Of a stretch of 64,000 nucleotides of DNA, positions 10,526 through 19,626 are shown piece by piece (position 1 is the stretch's first letter; each line of letters starts with the position of its first letter). Under the pieces are notes generated by a model. That model worked only from the letters and a program-made list of their open reading frames with translations, ran no database searches and had not been told where the DNA came from. The stretch comes from CAWEYO01 sp963813315 (GTDB lineage: Bacteria; Pseudomonadota; Alphaproteobacteria; Rhizobiales; Rhizobiaceae): positions 1 through 64,000 of the forward strand of contig CAWEYO010000011.1 of assembly GCA_963813315.1 (NCBI GenBank), written 5' to 3'. The translations under genes were made by a program, and so were the position numbers.

Positions 10526-11959
10526 TCAGCTCACTTTTTTCACCGGAGGAATTGTCCACGTGCCGTTGATGATCGATGGATCGGCCTCGTTCGGCCAATA
10601 CATGCGCAGCATGAGGTTGAACTTGCCAGCTGGAGCCGGCAGCCAGTTCGCCTCCTTGTCGGCTCCGGGCGAATTTTTCTGTACGTAGAGATCGACCGAG
10701 CCGTCCGAATTGTATTTCAGGTTCTGCCGGGGGCTGATCGAGTAGCGGTTGATCGGATTTTCGATGAAGAAGAAATTCGCGTCATACATGGTTATGGACC
10801 AGAAGCCTTCTACCGGTGGCGTTTGGCCCTTGTCGAAATGGACGACGTAGTTGTGAGCGCCGTCATAGGCCGCGTCGTCGGCATCCTTTTCGGAGGTGGG
10901 GTAGACAGCGTCCTGCGGCCGGTTAGCGCCAAGCCCGATGGCGGTAACCAGCGCTCGCATCAAATAGTCGGTTCCGTACTGCCCCGTCTTGGTCGTAAAT
11001 GCCCAACCGTTGATGTCCTTGACTTCCTTGTTGATCTTGAACTGGATCATGATCCGGTCAACCGCGATTTCTGGGATCCTCTTCACGAAGTCTGCCTTGA
11101 GCTTGCTTGCGTCGAAGTCTTGGCCGGGAACAAGCCCGATCTTGGCAAACTTTTCGAGTGCAGGGGCATCTGCCGGCGAAGGCGGGTTCGATTTCATCAA
11201 CTCCGCGAGCAACGTGAAATAGGCAACCGCGTCCATCGCGTTGACCTGGTCGCGCACCGCCGTCTTCATGTCGATGGACGGGTCCACCTTCCCCGGCGGA
11301 GGCGTGTAGGGCTTCCCGTAAGCGTTCAAGGGAACCAGCTTAAACTCATCCTGTAAGGCATGGACAGCGGCATAGTCCTCAGGCGTGCCCGTGCAGTAGA
11401 TGCGGCCAAGGAGCCAGACGATATTGGTCGGAGACTTATACTCCTTAACACCCTCAGGGAGCGTGCCGGTCCATCCGGGTCCGGTGATGGCGTAGGTCTG
11501 CGAACCGGTGCCGGTGGTCCGCTTGCCGGGCACTTGAAAAACGCTGGTCCAGCCGTCCAGCATCGGCATCAGGAAATAGCGGTCCTTCATGTCGGGAATG
11601 CTCAGTACCCACGGCTCCGCTCCGACGTCGAAAAATGCCGTGGTGTAGAGCGTATCGGCGTTTGGCGCGGTGACGTCGCGGAACGATGCATTCGGATATT
11701 CGCGCAGCTTGATGATGTGGCCCACCGGCCCTCGGGTACCTTTGACCTCGGCAACGTTGGTAATCACGCGCCGCGTCAACTCCATTGTGACGAGCGGATA
11801 GCCGTAGATGTAAGCATCTGTGGCGAGCCAGAAGTCTTCCAGATCCTCTCCAACGCGCAGTCTACCCTCACCAAAGTCGGCCCACGCCCGCGATCCCAGC
11901 GATGTGGCGGCGAGCAGGCCGAGGCCGCCCAGAGTTGCCGTACGGCGCGAAATCTTCAT
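10526..11959 (-). CDS. Tat-exported DUF1254/DUF1214 protein
   Basis: A 477-aa protein with a twin-arginine type leader (MKISRRTATLGGLGLLAAT), so it is probably folded before export to the periplasm. The N-terminal DUF1254 domain covers about residues 40-190 (DAYIYGYPLV, NADTLYTTAFFDVG, RYFLMPMLDGW). The C-terminal DUF1214 domain covers about 340-460 (NYVVHFDKGQTPPVEGFWSI, NLMLRMYWP). Both domains are widespread but biochemically uncharacterised. The gene is antisense to its neighbours and lies among other exported proteins of unknown role. The cofactor implied by the Tat route is not evident from sequence. Confidence 0.92.
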   Translation of the reverse strand: MKISRRTATLGGLGLLAATSLGSRAWADFGEGRLRVGEDLEDFWLATDAYIYGYPLVTMELTRRVITNVAEVKGTRGPVGHIIKLREYPNASFRDVTAPNADTLYTTAFFDVGAEPWVLSIPDMKDRYFLMPMLDGWTSVFQVPGKRTTGTGSQTYAITGPGWTGTLPEGVKEYKSPTNIVWLLGRIYCTGTPEDYAAVHALQDEFKLVPLNAYGKPYTPPPGKVDPSIDMKTAVRDQVNAMDAVAYFTLLAELMKSNPPSPADAPALEKFAKIGLVPGQDFDASKLKADFVKRIPEIAVDRIMIQFKINKEVKDINGWAFTTKTGQYGTDYLMRALVTAIGLGANRPQDAVYPTSEKDADDAAYDGAHNYVVHFDKGQTPPVEGFWSITMYDANFFFIENPINRYSISPRQNLKYNSDGSVDLYVQKNSPGADKEANWLPAPAGKFNLMLRMYWPNEADPSIINGTWTIPPVKKVS

Positions 11960-12294
11960 GTTACGTGCTCCTCAGTTAGGGACGGAAGACCGCAGGCCCT
12001 GAAATTACACCAAGAAAAAATGATCCTGATGAAGGGAACAGTAACTTGTCCGTGATGGCAAATCGGTGGCGCGTTCGCTTAAACGGCAGCACTGGAGCGG
12101 GCAGGAAAACCCCACACTGTGAAAATCTGACGCTCGGTACCCCGACGCCGAAGATGGCAATCAGCTGTTGCCGGTCGGCAACACGATCCGGGAACCTGAT
12201 CGCATACGCGAGATTTTGGGCCTCTCGGAGCAATGGGTGTGCTACCTAGAGATGCGGCTGCTGGAGCGGTGGGGTGGCGCACGAGGCGGATACG
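11960..12294. other. Divergent intergenic region
   Basis: It separates the minus-strand DUF1254 gene from the plus-strand porin-like gene and should hold both promoters. I see no clear dyad or RNA gene. Short frames here are not supported. Confidence 0.4.
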
Positions 12295-13170
12295 ATGTGG
12301 TTCCGAGGTGCTCTGACACAAGTGGCGGCTCTAATGGCCACGCTGCTGGCTGCGATGTCTTTAGCCTATGCCCAAGAAGACTTGCGCGAGGCGGCGCAAA
12401 ACCCGATAGCCGATTTGATCAGCCTGCCCTTTCAGAACAATACCAACTTTGGCATTGGCCAGACGGACAACATCCAGAACGTTCTCAATGTTCAGCCGGT
12501 CTTTCCATTTCACCTCAATGAAAATTGGAACCTGATCACCCGCCCGATCCTTCCAATTATCTACCAGGAACCATTCTTGTCCGGTAACGAGCTTCAGGAG
12601 GCTGAAGAACAACTCGGCGATGACGTCGGCCGTGACTTGTTCGGCCTGGGGGACCTCACCCCAGAATTCTTCTTTTCGCCAAGCAAGCCCACAGTATTGG
12701 CTCCGGATGTAGGTTTGGTATGGGGCATTGGACCTGCCTTTCAGCTACCAACTGCCACCAACGATCTGCTTGGCACGGGAAAGTGGTCTGCCGGCCCGGC
12801 ATTCGTCGTCTTCTTGAGTGCCAAACCGCTCCACATCACAACGGGCTTCTTGGTCCTTAACCTGTGGTCTTTTGCAGGAGACGACGACCGTGCCGATGTC
12901 AATGCCATGACATTGCAGCCGTTCCTCAATTATAACCTTGCTAAGGGCTGGTATCTGACGACGGCCCCGCTCATAACCGCCAACTGGGAGGCTGATGACG
13001 ATGATCGCTGGACCGTTCCCATTGGCGGCGGCGTTGGGCGCATCTTCGAAATAGGTCACCAGCCAATCAATGCGCAGCTATCCGCCTACTACAATGCCGT
13101 CACGCCTGACGACACTGGCGCCGATTGGCAATTGCGCGCCCAGTGGACATTCCTTTTTCCAAAACATTGA
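12295..13170 (+). CDS. Outer-membrane transporter-like protein (neuromedin U / phenol MetA-like family)
   Basis: A signal peptide (MWFRGAL to AYAQ) precedes a 270-residue domain with alternating hydrophobic strands typical of an outer-membrane beta-barrel. Blocks NPIADLISLPFQNNTNFGIG, VLNVQPVFPFHLNENWNLI, LGDLTPEFFFSP and GVGRIFEIGHQPIN match proteins annotated as neuromedin U or transporter and related to the MetA phenol-degradation family. I chose ATG at 12295 over an upstream GTG at 12274 because it gives a compact signal peptide. It is divergent from the DUF1254 gene; these two families are often seen together, so they may share a role (inference). Substrate unknown. Confidence 0.85.
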   Translation: MWFRGALTQVAALMATLLAAMSLAYAQEDLREAAQNPIADLISLPFQNNTNFGIGQTDNIQNVLNVQPVFPFHLNENWNLITRPILPIIYQEPFLSGNELQEAEEQLGDDVGRDLFGLGDLTPEFFFSPSKPTVLAPDVGLVWGIGPAFQLPTATNDLLGTGKWSAGPAFVVFLSAKPLHITTGFLVLNLWSFAGDDDRADVNAMTLQPFLNYNLAKGWYLTTAPLITANWEADDDDRWTVPIGGGVGRIFEIGHQPINAQLSAYYNAVTPDDTGADWQLRAQWTFLFPKH

Positions 13171-13232
13171 ACGGCAGGGCGTAAACGGTCGAGTGCATTG
13201 CGCCGCTGAGCGTCGCCACTTTAGTCCATAGA

Positions 13233-13346
13233 CTAGTCGGTAGCGTCCTCGGTCCTGCGGCGAGCCGCCATATCGGCTGCGCTAGAGGCCAGAACATTCA
13301 ACTCGGAAGCAATGGCATCCAAGTCCATCCACCGAAGGCCGCCCAT
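13233..13346 (-). CDS. Small conserved peptide, copy B (37 aa or longer)
   Basis: A minus-strand frame ending MDLDAIASELNVLASSAADM followed by AARRRTEDATD. The DNA is a diverged copy, about 100 bp, of 10186-10290, with mostly third-position changes. The open frame extends upstream of the proposed ATG to a stop near 13378, so the start is uncertain. The region preceding it also resembles the upstream part of copy A weakly. No family recognised. It is convergent with the porin-like gene that stops at 13170. Confidence 0.45.
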   Translation of the reverse strand: MGGLRWMDLDAIASELNVLASSAADMAARRRTEDATD

Positions 13347-13657
13347 GCAAGCGTTGCAGCCCCAAGCCTCTGATCACGTCAACGATTGTTGCGGCGCTGG
13401 GTTGGTGAAGTGAGACAGCCATTGGTCAACCCTTTGAAAAGCTGCGAGGCCGCTGAGTGACGATGGATCGGGCTAGGAGGAGGTACCGAAGCATTGGCGT
13501 TAGCGACCCCGCATCTTGGAAAAACCGCGAGGCCGCTGGTAGTGCGTGTTCTGGCAAAAGGAGAAAGAACCAAAACCCAGCGACCTCCGTCGCAGAAGTA
13601 TTGCGCCCAATGATTGAACGCCAATGTTGTATGGGTGAAAAGGCTATCGCGGGCTAA
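13347..13657. other. Intergenic region with short direct repeat
   Basis: Two near-copies of GCGAGGCCGCTG with adjoining A-runs lie about 84 bases apart (near 13445 and 13529). No gene is supported here. Confidence 0.4.
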
Positions 13658-13864
13658 TCAGGACGGATTTTCTCTGTCTCGGAACACAATGAAGGCTGCC
13701 AATGTCTTGAAATCATACCAGCGTTGCCGCCCCAACCTGTGGGCGCTCAAGGGTTGGTCAGTGTGCCATTTGTTATGGAGCGTCTTGCCTGATAGGCCCA
13801 GCAGTGTTGCCGCGTCGTGTTCGGAAACACCTTCGCCTTGCGGATCGACAATCTTGACTCTCAT
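13658..13864 (-). CDS. Small helix-turn-helix protein (excisionase/MerR-like fold)
   Basis: A 68-aa product with the layout of an HTH_17 domain: VSEHDAATLLGLSGKTLHNK for the first two helices, then HRLGRQRWYDFKTLAAFI for the wing and last helix. Such small DNA-binding proteins act as excisionases or regulators of mobile elements. I use the internal ATG at 13864; the frame stays open to 13987 with an alternative start. No strong ribosome site is seen. A role in the accessory block's mobility is possible because an integrase fragment lies at 21 kb, but this is only inference. Confidence 0.5.
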   Translation of the reverse strand: MRVKIVDPQGEGVSEHDAATLLGLSGKTLHNKWHTDQPLSAHRLGRQRWYDFKTLAAFIVFRDRENPS

Positions 13865-14064
13865 CCCGTGGATGCGGGACTGAGCGGTTGCGGCGGATTT
13901 ACAACAAGCGGCAACAATAGAGATTGAGCCGCTGACCAGTCGCGACGAATTCGGATAGACATCCGACCTGCCTCTGATATGCCTCACGCGAACAGCCGCT
14001 GGGCTGGGCTGCGACGTTGCGTGCCCTATTGCCGACGGCGCGGAAAAGTTGCAGAGTTGGCCGC

Positions 14065-14940
14065 ATGCAACTGTTTAGGGAACCACTGCTTCACTTCGCC
14101 GTCGTCGGCGCGATCCTCTTCGGCGGCTATTCTTGGCTGAACAACACGCGGGCGGATACTAGGGCGGTCGAGCCGGTGCGTATCGGCGAAGGCGACGTGC
14201 GCTGGTTGAAGCAGACATGGTCGAACCAATGGGTGCGCGAGCCGAGCGCAGAGGAGCTGAAAGGCCTCGTCGACGATCTCCTCAACGAGAAGCTGATGGC
14301 GCGTGAGGCCGAGGCGATAGGCCTTGGAGAGGATGACACAATCATTCGCCGCCGCCTGGCGCAGAAGCTGAAGTTCCTCGTCGAGGACACCGCCCAGCTC
14401 GCCGAGCCGAGCGAGGCTGAGCTCAGGCAGTTCTATGCCGCCCACGCCAGCCATTTTGAGACACCGGGAAGCCTCTCGTTCAAGCAGGTCTACTTCAATC
14501 CCGAACGTCGTACGGACGCTCAGGCGGACGCCAAGCTGGCGCTCGCCGAATTGAATGCGCAAGGCGAAGCCGAGCCTACGGCCGGCGACCGGCTGCTGTT
14601 CGGTGACAATTTCGACGACACCGACGAACTGGCGCTGTCAGGGATGTTCGGCGCCGACTTCGCGCATGAGGTCTTCGCACTTGAACCGGCCGAGTGGCGG
14701 GGTCCGGTGAAATCCGGCTACGGCTTCCATCTGGTCTTCGTCACCGGCCGCACACCGAAAGTGCCGAAGTCCTTCGAAACGGTAAGGGACGAGGTTCTGG
14801 CCGAGTGGCGCGGCGCCAAGCAGACCGAGCTTAGCCGCGCCTATCTCGTCGAGCTTCGCAAGAAGTATGGGGTGGCGTTGGACGACGGCGTGAAAGCGCT
14901 GCTGGGCTCCGAGCCCGCACCGAGCGTAGCCGCAAAATGA
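14065..14940 (+). CDS. Membrane-anchored PpiC-type peptidyl-prolyl isomerase
   Basis: A 291-aa protein with one N-terminal transmembrane anchor (LLHFAVVGAILFGGYSWL) and a periplasmic SurA/PpiC-like body. A helical N-domain (about 55-135, LNEKLMAREAEAIGL) is followed by a parvulin-type domain (about 140-250) ending GPVKSGYGFHLVFVTGRTP, a classic parvulin signature. The usual full catalytic set is only partly visible, so it may be mainly a chaperone. ATG at 14065 is preferred to 14017. Its stop overlaps the HupE start by four bases. The isomerase may fold the many exported proteins encoded beside it (inference). Confidence 0.88.
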   Translation: MQLFREPLLHFAVVGAILFGGYSWLNNTRADTRAVEPVRIGEGDVRWLKQTWSNQWVREPSAEELKGLVDDLLNEKLMAREAEAIGLGEDDTIIRRRLAQKLKFLVEDTAQLAEPSEAELRQFYAAHASHFETPGSLSFKQVYFNPERRTDAQADAKLALAELNAQGEAEPTAGDRLLFGDNFDDTDELALSGMFGADFAHEVFALEPAEWRGPVKSGYGFHLVFVTGRTPKVPKSFETVRDEVLAEWRGAKQTELSRAYLVELRKKYGVALDDGVKALLGSEPAPSVAAK

Positions 14941-15977
14941 GCCGTCATGTCGAAGTTGCGCTGCTCATCCGTCGCGCCGCGATCGGTTATCTCTGGGCAA
15001 TCGTACTGGCGGTAGCCATTGCATTGCTTCTTTCGGAACGTGCCTCGGCCCACGAGGTGCGCCCCGCCTATCTCAGCATCCAGGAAGAGGCGCCGAACGA
15101 GTTCAGCGTGCTGTTCAAAACGCCCATGCAGGGCGATGCGCGGCTCGCCTTGAAGGCATTGTTCTCAGCCAGGATCGAGACGATGACGCCGATCGTCTCG
15201 CGTCCAACCGGCGATGCGATGGTACAGACATGGCAGGTGCGCACGCTCGAGCCGCTGGCCGGCCAGACCGTGCTTATCGATGGGTTGCAGAATACGATGA
15301 CGGACGCGCTCGTGCGTGTGGAGTTCGCGTCCGGAAACACCTGGACGGCGCGGCTGACACCCAGCGAGCCATCGGCAACGATCCCGGCGTCGCAGAGCGC
15401 CTGGGGCGTCTTCGCCGCCTATGTCCGGCACGGGGTCGAGCACATCGCCTTCGGCTTCGATCATCTGCTGTTCGTCACCGGGCTGATGCTGATCGTGCGC
15501 GACTGGCGCAGGCTGGTGAAAGCGATCACCGCCTTCACGGTGGCGCACTCCATCACCTTGACCTGCGCTACGCTGGGATGGGTGACGCTGCCGTCGCGCC
15601 CGGTGGAGGTGATGATTGCCATCAGCATCGTCATGGTCGCCGCCGAGATCGTGCATATGGAGAGCGGGAAGTTCAGCCTGGCCATAGTCCGGCCGTGGAT
15701 GGTGGCCTTCGCCTTCGGCCTGCTGCACGGCTTCGGCTTTGCCGGCGCGCTCGTCGAGCTCGGCCTGCCGCAGGGCGACATCCCGCTGGCCCTGCTTGCC
15801 TTCAACGTCGGGGTTGAACTCGGGCAGTTGGCCTTCATCGCCGTGTTACTGAGCGCCGTCTATCTGGCGAGGCGGCTCGTTACCATCCCCCGCGAGGCGA
15901 CCGTCGCGGCCGCCTATGTGATCGGCACCGTCGCAGCGTTTTGGTGCGCACAGCGGCTGGACGCGATGTTTCTATGA
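14937..15977 (+). CDS. HupE/UreJ-family membrane protein
   Basis: A 346-aa protein with a signal or first helix ending SERASAHEVRPAYL, a periplasmic domain to about residue 155, then about six helices with the HupE/UreJ signatures HGVEHIAFGFDHLLFV and FGLLHGFGFAGAL. Histidines in these motifs probably bind a metal. Members transport nickel or accompany hydrogenase and urease, but no nickel enzyme is encoded here, so the classical role is doubtful. The gene is coupled by four-base overlaps to both the PpiC gene before it and the hypothetical gene after it. Confidence 0.92.
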   Translation: MSRHVEVALLIRRAAIGYLWAIVLAVAIALLLSERASAHEVRPAYLSIQEEAPNEFSVLFKTPMQGDARLALKALFSARIETMTPIVSRPTGDAMVQTWQVRTLEPLAGQTVLIDGLQNTMTDALVRVEFASGNTWTARLTPSEPSATIPASQSAWGVFAAYVRHGVEHIAFGFDHLLFVTGLMLIVRDWRRLVKAITAFTVAHSITLTCATLGWVTLPSRPVEVMIAISIVMVAAEIVHMESGKFSLAIVRPWMVAFAFGLLHGFGFAGALVELGLPQGDIPLALLAFNVGVELGQLAFIAVLLSAVYLARRLVTIPREATVAAAYVIGTVAAFWCAQRLDAMFL

Positions 15978-16762
15978 GGGAGGACACGAGGCGGACTCTC
16001 CGACATCGAAAAAGGGCAGCCTTTCTTGCCATGGCGGCGCTGGCGGGCATGACCGCAGCACCTGGCTCACGAGGGCTGGCCTGCGGCTATGACGACCCGC
16101 TGTCAATCTCGCGCGGTTCGCTGAGCTGGAGCTATCCCGATGCACTTTACGTCATGGGCGCCATATCCAGGGAAGTCGCGGCGCGGCGGTTGCCGCTGGC
16201 AAATTTCGATCGGCCCGGCGTGGATTTGTTCGGACACAAATTCCGGCTCGCCAAGACCTCGCTGGAGCAATTCGGCGCCACGCTCGGCGCGGCATCACGC
16301 GAACCGTTGCAGTCGCCGGTCGCCGTCGTCCTGGTCGAGCCGATGCTGTGGGCGCGCTTCGAGCCGACCGCCGGCGGATTGCGGACGGCGGTCCACGCTT
16401 CGAGCGCGGCACGCGGCGACCTTGTCGTAGTCACCGGTGAGGCGGTCATTGCCGAGATCGCGGCGAGGCATCTAACATTTGGCGAAGCATATGCGCGCGG
16501 AGTGGCACGTCTCTATGGCACGGATGCCCAGATTGCCGCCTTCATCCAAAACTACCAGCGGGTTGGGCCGGACCCAAGCGCCGTCGAACCAACGATGCTC
16601 CATGACACCAACACCCAAGCGGGTTGGGCGAAGCTCTCCAGGGCGGGGCTATACTCGCCTGATGCCGAGCGCGACTCCCCGATGCGGCCGCCGTCCAGCG
16701 AGATCGGGGTCTCACACATAACAGCAAATCCGAGTTTTCCGATCCGCCCAGCAGGTCGATGA
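15974..16762 (+). CDS. Exported protein of unknown function
   Basis: A 262-aa product starting at an ATG that overlaps the hupE-like stop codon (ATGA). A signal peptide ends near SRGLACGYDDP. The mature part begins with DPLSISRGSLSWSYPDALYVMGAI and later holds LVVVTGEAVIAEIAA. I do not recognise a named domain. Translational coupling to PpiC and HupE/UreJ indicates a shared function at the envelope. The C-terminal 50 residues are proline- and serine-rich and may be unstructured. Confidence 0.78.
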   Translation: MREDTRRTLRHRKRAAFLAMAALAGMTAAPGSRGLACGYDDPLSISRGSLSWSYPDALYVMGAISREVAARRLPLANFDRPGVDLFGHKFRLAKTSLEQFGATLGAASREPLQSPVAVVLVEPMLWARFEPTAGGLRTAVHASSAARGDLVVVTGEAVIAEIAARHLTFGEAYARGVARLYGTDAQIAAFIQNYQRVGPDPSAVEPTMLHDTNTQAGWAKLSRAGLYSPDAERDSPMRPPSSEIGVSHITANPSFPIRPAGR

Positions 16763-16802
16763 ACCCGGACGACAAATCCACCACCCAAAGGGGAGGAAAT
16801 AA

Positions 16803-18734
16803 ATGCGAGTGTTGAAGTCTTTGGCCAGGTTCGTGTTGGCTGCGACTACTATGCTGAGCTGCACTGCGCTGGCGCAGGAGACCACGGATAAAGGGACCAT
16901 CGACTCGGGGGCGGCCCAGGCGCTTTTCCCGAAGCGTGGCTATTCCCCCTACGCCGGGAATACTTTCCCGATCCGACCGCTGTTCGGCGACACACACCTG
17001 CATACATCGCAGTCGTTCGACGCCATCGCCTTCGGCAACTTCCTCGGACCGGAGGAAGCATATCGCTTTGCTCGCGGCGAAGAAGTGATCTCGACAAGTG
17101 GTCAGCACGCACGCTTGAGCCGACCCCTCGATTTCCTCGTCGTAGCCGATCACGCCGAGAACATGGGCACCATGGGCGAAATCAAGGCCGGAAACCCTGT
17201 CTTGATGCAAGACCCGGAGCTGAAACGATGGAACCAGATGCTGGCCACCGGCGGCGACCAGGCGATGAACGTCTATTACGAAATAATGGCGAGCATCGGC
17301 GGCAAAGGCAAGCCACTGCCGGCTGCGCTTCGTTCGGAGGAATTAACCCGGTCGGTTTGGCAAAAGAACGTTCAGGCTGCGGAGCAAAACAACGTCCCCG
17401 GCATCTTCACTGCATTGATCGGCTATGAATGGTCGTCGAACACGGGCGGCAACAACCTCCATCGGGTCGTCGTCTTTCGCGATGGAGCGGAAAAGACGGA
17501 ACAGATCCTGCCGTTCTCGTCATTTGATAGCGACAATCCAGAGGACCTCTGGAAGGCTCTTCAAAACTACGAGACGAAGACAGGTGGCAGCGTGCTCGCC
17601 ATCCCCCACAACGGCAACCTGTCGAATGGCCTGATGTTCCCACTGGTCAATCCCGTTGGAGGAAAGCCGCTCACCGCAGAATATGCACGCACCCGCGCAA
17701 GCCTGGAGCCGCTCATCGAAGCTACCCAGACCAAGGGAGATGGAGAGACGCATCCGCATTTGTCCCCGAATGACGAGTTCGCCAACTTCGAGCGGTGGGA
17801 CAAGGGAAACCTCGACCTGAGCGCCGCGAAGACGCCGGAAATGCTGGAGTTCGAGTACGCGCGCTCGGCCCTCAAGAACGGCCTGAAGCTCGAAGCTGAG
17901 CTAGGCGTGAACCCGTACAAATACGGGATGATTGGGTCGACAGACTCCCACATCTCGCTCTCTGCCGTCGAAGAGAACAACTTCTTCGGCAAGCTGCCTC
18001 ATCACGAACCGAGCGCCGGTCGGGCTACACACCCACTCGCCAAATTCGGTGACAAAGTGGTCATGGGCTGGGAAGTGGTTTCGAGCGGGTATGCGGGCGT
18101 ATGGGCTGCGGAGAATACCCGTGAGGCCATCTTCGACGCGATGAAGCGCAAGGAGGTCTACGCCACTACCGGGCCGCGTATACTGGTTCGGTTCTTCGGA
18201 GGATGGGATTTCGTCGACGCCGATGCCAACACACGCAGCCCGGCCGTTGCCGGTTACACCAAGGGGGTGCACATGGGTGGCGATCTTCCGCCGGCGCCAG
18301 CCGGGAAAGCGCCGACCTTCCTGGTTGCCGCGCTGAAGGATCCGATCGGAGCCAATCTCGACCGCTACCAGGTCGTCAAGGGCTGGATGGACGCGGCAGG
18401 GGAACTGCACGAGAAGGTCTATGACGTCGTCTGGTCAGGCGATCGCAAGCCCGGCGCCGACGGCAAGTTGCCGCCGGTCGGCAATACGGTCGACGTGCCG
18501 AACGCGACGTGGACGAATACGATTGGCGCGCCGGAGCTGATTACAGTGTGGAAGGACCCCGACTTCGATCCCGCTCAGCGTGCATTCTACTACGGCCGCG
18601 TGATCGAGATCCCGACGCCGCGTTGGACCGCGTACGACGCGAAATATTTTGGCGTCACAATGCCGCCAGAAGTACCGATGGTGATTCAGGAGCGAGCCTA
18701 TACGTCGCCGATCTGGTACACCCCGGCAGGCTAG
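16803..18734 (+). CDS. Exported DUF3604 putative metallohydrolase
   Basis: A 643-aa exported protein (signal peptide to about residue 24, ALAQ). The DUF3604 family resembles PHP-type metal-dependent hydrolases. Visible metal-ligand motifs in order are FGDTHLHT near residue 60, VVADHAENMG near 116, IPHNGN near 265 and GSTDSH near 380. These HxH, DH, HN and DxH elements together suggest a two- or three-metal active site. No substrate is known for the family. A GGGAGGAAA ribosome site precedes the ATG. It follows the HupE-linked hypothetical gene by 40 bases on the same strand. Confidence 0.93.
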   Translation: MRVLKSLARFVLAATTMLSCTALAQETTDKGTIDSGAAQALFPKRGYSPYAGNTFPIRPLFGDTHLHTSQSFDAIAFGNFLGPEEAYRFARGEEVISTSGQHARLSRPLDFLVVADHAENMGTMGEIKAGNPVLMQDPELKRWNQMLATGGDQAMNVYYEIMASIGGKGKPLPAALRSEELTRSVWQKNVQAAEQNNVPGIFTALIGYEWSSNTGGNNLHRVVVFRDGAEKTEQILPFSSFDSDNPEDLWKALQNYETKTGGSVLAIPHNGNLSNGLMFPLVNPVGGKPLTAEYARTRASLEPLIEATQTKGDGETHPHLSPNDEFANFERWDKGNLDLSAAKTPEMLEFEYARSALKNGLKLEAELGVNPYKYGMIGSTDSHISLSAVEENNFFGKLPHHEPSAGRATHPLAKFGDKVVMGWEVVSSGYAGVWAAENTREAIFDAMKRKEVYATTGPRILVRFFGGWDFVDADANTRSPAVAGYTKGVHMGGDLPPAPAGKAPTFLVAALKDPIGANLDRYQVVKGWMDAAGELHEKVYDVVWSGDRKPGADGKLPPVGNTVDVPNATWTNTIGAPELITVWKDPDFDPAQRAFYYGRVIEIPTPRWTAYDAKYFGVTMPPEVPMVIQERAYTSPIWYTPAG

Positions 18735-18791
18735 CAAAAATACCGACGGTCGCGACCGCTTCGCCCCGCGAGACTGGTGAAAAAGGAGGGA

Positions 18792-19586
18792 ATGATGAAA
18801 ATCCGTAAGTTCATTGCTGCCGGCCTCTGCAGCTTTTTTGGATCCATAGGCTCGGCCTTAACCGCCGATGCGATCGTGCCGGGGCCAAACACAGTTGAAT
18901 ACACGACCGCCTCCGGCTGGACCTTTACGGTTGCGCCCTATGGTTGGTTCGCCGGTCTGGAGGGAGACGTCGGGGCCCGGGGGAGGACCACACATGTCGA
19001 CCAGAGCATCGGCGACATCCTGGACAAATTCGACGTTGGGTTGATGGGGGTTGCCGAGGCGCGCTACGACCGGGTCGGCGTCTTCACGGATCTTGTCTAT
19101 GTTCGCTTGTCGGACTCCGGCGATACGCCGTTTGGCATTCTGGCTAGCAGCGTCGACGTCACTGTGAAGAGCCTGATGTGGACGGCCGCCGGGGAGTATC
19201 GCTTGCTGGACCGTCCAGATGCCAGCGTCGACGCCTTCGCCGGCTTCCGGCTGTTCTCCCTCGAGAATGAGCTCGACCTCAACCCGCCCGGTCTATTGGG
19301 CGGTCTCGAGCTGTCGCAAACCGAAACCTGGGCCGATCCTGTCGTTGGATTGAAGGGGCAAATTTCCATCACGCCTCAGGTCTATCTGACAAGCTGGGGG
19401 CTGATCGGTGGCGGCGCAAACTCTGACATAGTCTGGGATGTGATGGGCGCCGTCGGCTATCAGTTTACCAAGTCTTTCTCGGCTGTAATCGGCTATCGCG
19501 CCGAGGGCGTCGACTATGAAAATGGTGGTTTTGTCTACGACACAGTCCAGCAGGGTCCGATACTTGGCGCTGTGTTTCGTTTTTGA
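18792..19586 (+). CDS. Outer-membrane beta-barrel protein, unknown role
   Basis: About 264 aa with a signal peptide (MMKIRKF to LTADA) and a strong AAGGAGGG ribosome site. The body alternates hydrophobic strands and ends with aromatic ILGAVFRF, the terminal-phenylalanine signature recognised by the BAM complex. GWTFTVAPYGWFAGLEGDVGARG near residue 40 is typical of small OmpW/OmpA-like barrels in alphaproteobacteria. It lies between DUF3604 and DUF2092 in the same orientation. Role unknown; it may be the exit route or anchor for the cluster's product (inference). Confidence 0.85.
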   Translation: MMKIRKFIAAGLCSFFGSIGSALTADAIVPGPNTVEYTTASGWTFTVAPYGWFAGLEGDVGARGRTTHVDQSIGDILDKFDVGLMGVAEARYDRVGVFTDLVYVRLSDSGDTPFGILASSVDVTVKSLMWTAAGEYRLLDRPDASVDAFAGFRLFSLENELDLNPPGLLGGLELSQTETWADPVVGLKGQISITPQVYLTSWGLIGGGANSDIVWDVMGAVGYQFTKSFSAVIGYRAEGVDYENGGFVYDTVQQGPILGAVFRF

Positions 19587-19626
19587 GAGACCCAAAGGAG
19601 AAGATGCTCGTCGCGGGAGACAATCG

